Shown here: one piece after another, positions 60,601 through 64,000 of the stretch
How positions within the stretch are numbered: position 1 is the stretch's first letter
Layout: the number at the start of each line of letters is the position of its first letter
Assembly: GCA_021186555.1 (NCBI GenBank)
Contig: JAJKFL010000031.1
Location: forward strand, 21,358,487-21,422,486
Length of the DNA: 64,000 nucleotides
Source: Reticulitermes speratus
Lineage: Eukaryota; Arthropoda; Insecta; Blattodea; Rhinotermitidae
Direction of reading: 5' to 3'
Program-made: the position numbers and the translations under genes
Notes under the pieces: generated by a model
Database searches by the model: none
What the model was told of the DNA's origin: nothing
The model's input: the letters and a program-made list of their open reading frames with translations, nothing else

Positions 60601-63193
60601 CTTGCGCTGCAAATTTTTGGTTGATTAACATTTTTGTGCTCAATAGAACAGTATTAATTTTGTACTTCATGAGTGAGTCAATTTCTGCATCTTTATACAT
60701 TTCTGTCAAGTCTTAGAAATTTTAGAGATTCACTGTCAAAGCACAGATAAAGCACAGCTTTCAGAATCAGTATGCATAATGATTTATTTTAGAGTATCAG
60801 CTACCTAGCTCTTAACAGAAAGTAATGACCTGTGATTTTGTTGCTGATTTTTCTGTTGTTTATCCATGTGAGTTTTGGGAAGGGGGGGGGGGGGGGGGGG
60901 GACAGTGTAGTTTTAACCCTCAAATCAGGAATGCTGCTGAGAGTCTTCAAGTTTTCTTTGTCACCCCTTGATCTACTGTTCTGTCACTTTTACTTCGTAT
61001 CCCTTTTTATTTGCAACATAACCTAACTTCTGTCTTAACATTACCACTTTGCTGAACATGTGTTGCTTTCTCTTCTAGAATTATTGGTTTTTAATACCAT
61101 CATCATTCATCATCATTGGTTTATAACTCTGTCAAGAAAAGAGTAAATTGTTACCTTAAAGCTTGTTTTTTAATACAGTTAATTTATATTGCACAGAAAA
61201 TTATCTTGTAGGAGTGTAGTACAGACTTCTGTATGACAGGTATCATGTTCTCCTGTTCAGTGCTTAAAGCTGTGCCAAGATGTGTGAGATTATTGCTGTT
61301 GGCTAAATTACTGATGTAATCTCTTCAACTCTCCATACTTTTTTCTTATTGTGTCAGATTCACATACAGATGCATACTGTTTGTGCTTTTACTAACTCTG
61401 CTTCATATTCATCACACAAACACTTTGCTATAGACTGTATATGATCTGTTCTTAGCCACGACCTATTGTACATATTTAAGCCTTAAAACAGTGATCAAGT
61501 GCATTTCATATCTATAATACCCACTAATTAAATTTCCTTCATGTAAAATTTAAGTTAGATTCACTTCACAAAGTATGTGGTTTGATTATTTTCTACAAAT
61601 AAAAATCAAATTACCGTATATAAGAGTTAGAATAAAACGTACATAAAATTAGTAAATTTAATATGAAAGTAAGTGTGATGTATTTTACATCACAGGTATG
61701 CACAGTCCTGAATAGTAATCAGATGGAATGCCCATCACCACCAGTTAACAGCAAGTTCAGTGCAATGCGCCGACGAAAACGGCATTCATCACAGAAATAC
61801 AAAGATACGCAGCTGCGACTTCGTATTGGTTTTATTATGGACAATGTAGAAGCTGTGAAAGATCTTGAGAAACACTTCCATACCATGAGATCAGAGCTGG
61901 TGTACGTGGATGATCCGAAGTTCTTCCAGTTCCCCGACCAGATCAAACTGTACAAGGGAGACACATTGGTATTGAGGTATGAAATAAAATTTGTTATGGT
62001 TACCGAGATATCTGGAATTGTAAATATAGATAATCTGGATAACTGACTTTCCTGTAAAATTATGTAGGCTGTCATTTGCAGTCAGATTGTTGTCTGATTG
62101 TAAAGGAGTAGGCCTGTGTTGGTCCTTGCTCTACGCCCCTGAAATTAAGGAGATCCTAGCTCTCTTCATCCATAAATTTAAAATATCTCCTCGACCTCCT
62201 TTCCTCTTCTTCCTCTTCCTCCTCCCATACCTCTTCTTCACTTTTTTGGAGAATAGCATTCTTACATAATGTTGCACCTGGTTTGTACAATACACAGAAC
62301 TGACCATGCAGACAGATTTGGACATGTTACTATATGCCTTGAAGCTTCAGTGGCAAAAAAAATTCAACAAAATCTTCTCAGGCCAACAGTTATGTCAGGT
62401 GGTTTAAATACACCAACTTTTCGGAGAGTGACCCATCTCCATCTGTTGCAACATAAACTAGTACAATCTCCAGTCTGATGCAGTCCATTCTGCTACCATT
62501 CCATGACCTTGTCTTATAAAGCATTTTCTGTGTGCCGTCCTTTGGCATGTGAAATTTATAATATGTGTCTCTTCATGTTAAAACATGCCCTACAGCATTT
62601 TGGCATGAGCAACTGTAATAGCAGGAAATGTGGTGGAATATTATTCTTCAGTACTGAAATGCAACACTTGTTCATGTAAAATCTTCATCAAGAACACAAT
62701 TGTAGTGTTGCATTCTTGTAGACATTCTACAGTGGGCATATTCATAACAGATAACTCAATTTTATTTTCCAGGGTGAGAACTTAAATCTTGCAAGTGATG
62801 AGTCTGATGTAAATGTGACAATTGCAACTCGTCCTTGCAACGTGACGTCTCTGGCCATGACCCAGTTGGTGTGCACCCCACCTGAGGTCCAGCCCTCTGG
62901 CACAGATGAAATCGGAATAAAAACGGACACTGGTTTGCCCTTGGTTGTAGTCCGCGTAGGCCGAAGTCTACGCTTTCCAATTGGATACTTGCGTTACGAA
63001 GTCATCAAATCTTATACGTTCCCTCCAGAAGCAATAGCTGGAATTGCTGTTGGGACTTTTTTACTTGTCTCCCTGTTTGGCATTGTGCTGGTGGTGTACC
63101 GGCGCAAGTCTACCCAGGCGGAGCGTGAATACAAGCGCATCCAGATCCAGATGGACACGTTAGAAAGCAATGTTAGATCAGAATGCAAGCAAG
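39278..63193 (+). CDS. PlexA: Plexin A, partial (IPT1 to juxtamembrane; seven exons)
   Basis: Plexin A is the cell-surface receptor for transmembrane class 1 semaphorins in insect axon guidance; its cytoplasmic GAP region signals to Rap/Ras-type GTPases and Mical. Seven + strand exons joined at consensus GT-AG sites give about 740 residues: end of IPT1, PSI2, IPT2, PSI3, IPT3 to IPT6, one membrane helix (63031-63099) and the first cytoplasmic coiled-coil residues. Diagnostic stretches are [35 protein letters not shown] and [18 protein letters not shown], which match plexin A rather than plexin B as I know the families. The N-terminal sema domain plus PSI1 and the C-terminal GAP domain are outside the visible exons. 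Introns are 14.1 kb, 1.7 kb, 1.0 kb, 2.9 kb, 1.1 kb and 0.8 kb. One coding base appears to be missing near 61970 (see findings). The overall call is secure; exact splice points are inferred from consensus sites and reading frame. Confidence 0.95.
39701..40322. repeat. Inverted pair of a dispersed repeat in PlexA intron
   Basis: 39701-39851 and the reverse complement of 40180-40322 are diverged copies of one sequence: both contain CYGAACCCAYACGCA, GGCAAGYTTAACGGCCYTAC and AGACATGCTTGA-like blocks. They are separated by about 330 bp and point towards each other. Confidence 0.8.
40840..40868. repeat. Poly(C) run of 29
   Basis: Uninterrupted C run in PlexA intron a-b; its length is likely unreliable in any assembly. 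Confidence 0.95.
42113..42365. repeat. Imperfect inverted repeat carrying a hammerhead-like motif in each arm
   Basis: Left arm 42113-42213 and right arm about 42273-42365 are imperfect reverse complements (caacaaatgcactgttctat / gtgcatttgtcggtgttac). Each arm carries the ACCGAAATRTGTAGG end of the hammerhead-like motif. Confidence 0.8.
42267..42311 (+). ncRNA. Hammerhead-like motif, degenerate
   Basis: CTAAAGA core, poor helix II, GAAA, ATGTGT, A at the cleavage position and helix I GCTCC / GGAAC with one mismatch. The box gtgcatttgtcggtg follows at 42344-42358. Confidence 0.3.
43522..43785 (+). mobile_element. Leu-tRNA-like SINE, family 2, with 9-bp target duplication
   Basis: Exact repeat tctatagtg at 43513-43521 and 43786-43794 after the A-tail. 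Head, B box (gggttcgaatcc) and body match the other family 2 copies. Confidence 0.93.
43879..44160 (+). mobile_element. tRNA-derived SINE, family 1, with target duplication
   Basis: Same family as the 29105 copy, with a deletion around the B box (near 43926). The direct repeat gtccttatatag occurs at 43867-43878 and, after the A-tail, at 44161-44172. It lies within 100 bp of a family 2 SINE on the same strand. Confidence 0.92.
45192..45233 (+). ncRNA. Hammerhead-like motif, degenerate helix I
   Basis: CTGATGA is a perfect core box; helix II is GGTCT-AGGC-AGACC; GAAA is kept; helix III is degraded to AAATATGT and helix I pairs poorly. Confidence 0.4.
45347..45386 (-). ncRNA. Hammerhead-like motif, minus-strand palindrome copy
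   Basis: Exact reverse-complement counterpart of 45679-45718 in the other arm of the palindrome. Confidence 0.45.
45679..45718 (+). ncRNA. Hammerhead-ribozyme-like motif (best copy)
   Basis: Reading 5' to 3': CCCC (helix I), CTGACGA, an extra T, GATCC-TA-GGATC (helix II), GAAA, with its last A starting ACAC/GTGT (helix III, self-complementary, no loop), A at the cleavage position, then GGGG closing helix I. All hammerhead core positions are present apart from the extra T before helix II. Predicted scission would fall between 45714 and 45715. The 2-nt helix II loop and loopless helix III would favour dimers. Activity is untested. Confidence 0.5.
46021..46053 (+). ncRNA. Hammerhead-like motif, degenerate
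   Basis: Helix II GGCCC-AGAA-GGGCC is perfect and GAAAC is kept, but the first box is CTGGTGT and helix I is lost. The box gatgcattttgttgga follows. Confidence 0.35.
47868..48027 (-). mobile_element. SINE family 1 relative, old fragment
   Basis: Minus-strand head ccgtgccattgctttggcga with a deleted central tRNA-like part, then body blocks recognisable from family 1 (GTTTTCCCCAGTCAGTGTCA). It is 3'-truncated. Confidence 0.65.
48080..48370 (-). mobile_element. tRNA-derived SINE, family 4
   Basis: The minus strand begins GGGCACGCGGTGGCGCAGTT: A box TGGCGCAGTTGG and B box gggttcgattcc (near 48310-48322) both match pol III consensus. Its body is unlike families 1 to 3. Only one copy is seen here. 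Confidence 0.8.
49877..49921 (+). ncRNA. Hammerhead-like motif
   Basis: CTGAAGA core, helix II GCTAT-AAATT-ATAGC, ACATGT helix III, A at the cleavage position, helix I ACTCC / TGAGT with one mismatch. The box agtgcagttgtttggta follows. Confidence 0.45.
49970..50220 (-). mobile_element. tRNA-derived SINE, family 3
   Basis: Best preserved head of the family: the minus strand reads GGCCTGAATAGCGCAGTCGG, matching the A-box consensus TRGCNNAGYNGG, then ggatcgaatcca as B box. It inserted just 3' of a hammerhead-like motif and its downstream box (49877-49955). Confidence 0.9.
50771..50815 (+). ncRNA. Hammerhead-like motif
   Basis: CTGAGGA core, helix II GGCTT/AAGCC (possible TT/AA extension), ACATATGT helix III, A at the cleavage position, helix I GCCCC / TGGGC with one mismatch. 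The box tagtgcatatgttggtttc follows at 50842-50860. Confidence 0.45.
51184..51675 (-). mobile_element. MITE-like interspersed repeat, copy 3
   Basis: Reverse-oriented copy within PlexA intron a-b, starting taggcgcgttcgc on the + strand and ending gtacattgcc. Shares the family's central blocks. Confidence 0.75.
52564..52750 (+). repeat. Dispersed repeat R5, copy
   Basis: Starts gcagcagagttattcttgaa, has an internal GAT microsatellite (52591-52610) and the GGAACCCGAAAGTTCATTAC block followed by cgtgttcatagc. Confidence 0.6.
52838..53012 (+). mobile_element. SINE family 3, 5'-truncated
   Basis: Begins at CAGAAACGTCCAGACCGGTT, carries the CGGCCGGGGCGTGAAGTTCA block and ends in ATTTACCTTTT. The AAGAATGAGTGG block has been replaced by a short C-rich stretch. 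Confidence 0.75.
53763..53996 (+). CDS. PlexA: PlexA exon b: IPT2, first half
   Basis: 78 codons with acceptor tctgtttacag and donor gtaagt, phase 0 at both ends, so it joins exon a and exon c without disrupting the frame. It begins with the last PSI2-linker residues ([16 protein letters not shown]) and then the first strands of IPT2 ([20 protein letters not shown], ending FIVCDKTT). Reading continues past the donor into an unrelated SINE (54030-54240), so the open frame extends beyond the true exon end; the donor consensus and the fit to the next exon set the end at 53996. Confidence 0.93.
54030..54240 (+). mobile_element. SINE family 3, 5'-truncated, just after PlexA exon b
   Basis: TCATCCAGACCGGTTCTGAG start and GAGGTTAAGAATGAGTGGAG tail. 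It begins only about 30 bp after the exon b donor, which makes the exon's reading frame look artificially long. Confidence 0.8.
54340..54573. mobile_element. hAT-like non-autonomous element with perfect 8-bp target duplication
   Basis: Exact 8-bp repeat atgttatc at 54332-54339 and 54574-54581. The ends ctggagcgtagcttgg and cctagctacaccactg are imperfect inverted repeats of the CAGTGGYGTAGCTAGG type. It lies in PlexA intron b-c. Confidence 0.85.
55601..55628. repeat. (GGT)n microsatellite
   Basis: Nine GGT units about 100 bp before the PlexA exon c acceptor. Confidence 0.95.
55727..55984 (+). CDS. PlexA: PlexA exon c: IPT2 second half and PSI3
   Basis: 86 codons with acceptor gtctttcacag and donor gtaagc, phase 0. 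The first half completes IPT2 ([20 protein letters not shown]). The second half is PSI3: cysteines in [24 protein letters not shown] and SEC give the typical PSI spacing with the W next to a CxxC-like pair. A (GGT)n microsatellite lies about 100 bp upstream of the acceptor. The exon ends with PKPRIDM, the linker into IPT3. Confidence 0.95.
56020..56480 (+). repeat. Near-perfect 231-bp tandem duplication in PlexA intron c-d
   Basis: The block starting tcttttcaagaagtgtaact at 56020 recurs at 56251 with only a few differences up to about 56477, indicating a recent duplication. Confidence 0.93.
56166..56817 (+). repeat. Degenerate minisatellite, units of about 46-53 bp
   Basis: About a dozen loose copies of a unit like GTATAAAACAGGCCACTTGA followed by TATYCATATRTCAAGTGTATGTTGT. 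Many units contain the inverted pair CACTTGATAT / ATATCAAGTG. It overlaps the 231-bp duplication. Confidence 0.8.
56955..57203 (+). CDS. PlexA: PlexA exon d: IPT3
   Basis: 83 codons with acceptor cttccag and donor gtaaga, phase 0. One complete IPT/TIG domain: the conserved start [20 protein letters not shown], the [10 protein letters not shown] strand and the closing VHFTYK. IPT domains are immunoglobulin-like folds that form the stalk of the plexin ring. Upstream lies a short-unit minisatellite (56166-56817). A stretch at 57406-57471 further downstream has some open reading in another phase but was not accepted as an exon. Confidence 0.95.
57614..57697 (+). repeat. Foldback hairpin, 34-bp imperfect arms, in PlexA intron
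   Basis: 57614-57647 pairs with 57664-57697 with about five mismatches (core gctgcctcca / tggaggcagc), loop of 16 nt. Probably a very small MITE. Confidence 0.8.
58029..58056. repeat. (GTGTT)n microsatellite
   Basis: About five GTGTT units in PlexA intron d-e. Confidence 0.9.
58975..59175 (+). mobile_element. Old SINE-like copy related to family 3
   Basis: A B-box-like gggtttgattcc (near 59012) and a tail resembling family 3 (GAAGTTAAGAATGCC then CAGTGTACCTCC and CTTTACCTTTT). The match is weak and the copy is probably ancient. Confidence 0.5.
60153..60569 (+). CDS. PlexA: PlexA exon e: IPT4 and start of IPT5
   Basis: 139 codons with acceptor ttgtctctgtag and donor gtaagc, phase 0; the longest exon in the window after exon g. 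IPT4 starts at [19 protein letters not shown] and has the usual two cysteines (DDLPCQV, ITCITS). IPT5 begins at [20 protein letters not shown] and is cut by the intron after NPINKT. Several N-x-S/T sites (NST, NRT, NYT, NKT) fit an extracellular glycoprotein. Confidence 0.96.
60570..61695 (+). other. PlexA: PlexA intron e-f
   Basis: AT-rich intron with a 20-nt G run at 60882-60901 and no other recognisable element. Open frames reading into it from exon e lack conservation. Confidence 0.85.
60882..60901. repeat. Poly(G) run of 20
   Basis: Uninterrupted G run in PlexA intron e-f, potentially G-quadruplex forming. Confidence 0.95.
61696..61976 (+). CDS. PlexA: PlexA exon f: IPT5 end, IPT6 start, with apparent 1-bp deletion
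   Basis: Begins after acceptor tacatcacag and continues exon e in phase 0 (INKT then [15 protein letters not shown]). It completes IPT5, whose loop holds the polybasic run RRRKR (61768-61782), and enters IPT6 at [14 protein letters not shown]. The best donor is gtatga at 61977, which leaves the exon at 281 nt (phase 2), whereas exon g needs phase 0. Adding one A near 61970 would give the two residues expected before GENLN and restore phase 0, so a single-base deletion (assembly error or real frameshift) is likely. A weaker in-frame donor, gtattg at 61969, is the alternative and would end the exon at 61968. Confidence 0.9.
61977..62772 (+). other. PlexA: PlexA intron f-g
   Basis: 0.8 kb with a pyrimidine-rich stretch (62186-62245) and no repeat that I recognise. 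The donor side is where the missing base is suspected. Confidence 0.8.
62773..63193 (+). CDS. PlexA: PlexA exon g: IPT6, membrane helix, juxtamembrane coil
   Basis: 140 codons plus one base, acceptor atttccag, donor gtaagt, ending in phase 1. It holds the rest of IPT6 ([17 protein letters not shown] to [15 protein letters not shown]), the membrane helix [20 protein letters not shown] followed by the stop-transfer YRRK, and the start of the cytoplasmic juxtamembrane coiled coil ([20 protein letters not shown]) that in plexins regulates GAP-domain dimerisation. In known plexins the next residues are AFAELQ-like, and a G left at the donor fits an Ala codon split over the intron. The remaining cytoplasmic exons lie beyond 64000. 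Confidence 0.96.
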
Positions 63194-64000
63194 GTAAGTC
63201 TTTGCCAGCTTGCATTGTACAAAATATTTTTAAGGCATAGTTCTGTCTTTTGGTTGCAATTCACTGTATTAACATGCACTTGTAGTAGATGGTTGTGTTA
63301 GATATGTGGTGGGAGACCTGGCAGCACAAACTAGATATGCAATGCATTATATTCAGTTTGCTATTGTCATATTATTTTAAGGTCAGACTTTACTTACAGA
63401 ATAATTTGTTTTTATTCTGCTTTTTTGATTCTAAACTTGTTATATCAGCATCAAACATTTTTAAAAAATTTCGTCCATACTTCTCATTTACCTGTTTACG
63501 TACATCTAGTTATAATACAAGTAGTGGTAAAGGGGTCTTTGTTTTCCATTTCTTTCAGCTTTCGCTCAGATGTGCACCTGGGACCCACGGCGTAATGGTG
63601 GTTCACGCCTTCTGCATGGTACTGCCACTGTGCTAATATTGTAGTTTCTTGTATCTGCACAGTGCATTTGTTTCATCTTTCAAACTTAACTTACTAACAG
63701 AGTACCTCAGATTCTTTTGTTTACAGCCTGAACTAATCCTGTGAACAGTGCCTTTTTTCTAGGTGGAATGCCAAAGAATGATGCTGTTGCATGTCATGAT
63801 ATAATTGGCTCCTGACAGCCAAGGGGTGTTGTTGCACATTTCCTCATGGGCATGTAGAAGTGCACCCATTTCCTGTTTTCTAGCTTTGTATCATTACTTA
63901 CATCTACAGGCTGCTTGTCAGGGAATTTAACTAGCAAGAGAAGCAGTGTGAATTTCTAATAATATGTGTTGCCATTCTTACAGCATAGCACAATTCAGAA
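63194..64000 (+). other. PlexA: Start of next PlexA intron
   Basis: Follows donor gtaagt. No plexin-like exon (AFAELQ and following juxtamembrane sequence) is seen before the window end. Confidence 0.8.

Overview
This is a eukaryotic, almost certainly insect, genomic window: low coding density, long introns, many tRNA-derived SINEs and non-LTR retrotransposon remnants, abundant microsatellites. The repeat families (a SINE whose body ends CTGCGGGGYCCTTCAC plus A-tail, a leucine-tRNA-like SINE, endonuclease-reverse-transcriptase tails ending AKAHQGL) resemble those I know from cockroach and termite genomes. Blattodea, perhaps a Periplaneta-like cockroach, is my best guess from memory of such sequences; no search was run.

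The only convincing protein-coding gene is a partial plexin A on the + strand. Seven exons (39278-39643, 53763-53996, 55727-55984, 56955-57203, 60153-60569, 61696-61976, 62773-63193) encode about 740 residues: IPT1, PSI2, IPT2, PSI3, IPT3 to IPT6, the single membrane helix and the start of the cytoplasmic coiled coil. The sema domain and PSI1 should lie to the left of the window or behind a very long intron; the cytoplasmic RasGAP-like region lies to the right. All junctions are phase 0 except the last (phase 1) and the one after exon f, where one base seems to be missing.

Positions 1-39277 hold no recognisable exon. They carry SINEs, 5'-truncated LINE tails, MITE-like elements, a 32-unit minisatellite (18889-20575) built from alternating 50- and 54-bp units, and several perfect hairpins. 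The 14.1-kb intron 39644-53762 is rich in inverted repeats, including a perfect 145-bp-arm palindrome (45266-45410 / 45655-45799), and in copies of a motif that folds like a minimal hammerhead ribozyme.

The most interesting non-coding signal is that motif: about a dozen degenerate copies on both strands, with a CUGANGA-like box, a helix II and helix I whose sequences change while pairing is kept, a GAAA box and a self-complementary ACATGT/ACACGTGT helix III. Such motifs are known from Penelope-like retroelements and retrozymes; here they end in a second conserved box (GTGCATTTGTTGGT-like) and lie singly, in clusters and in inverted pairs.
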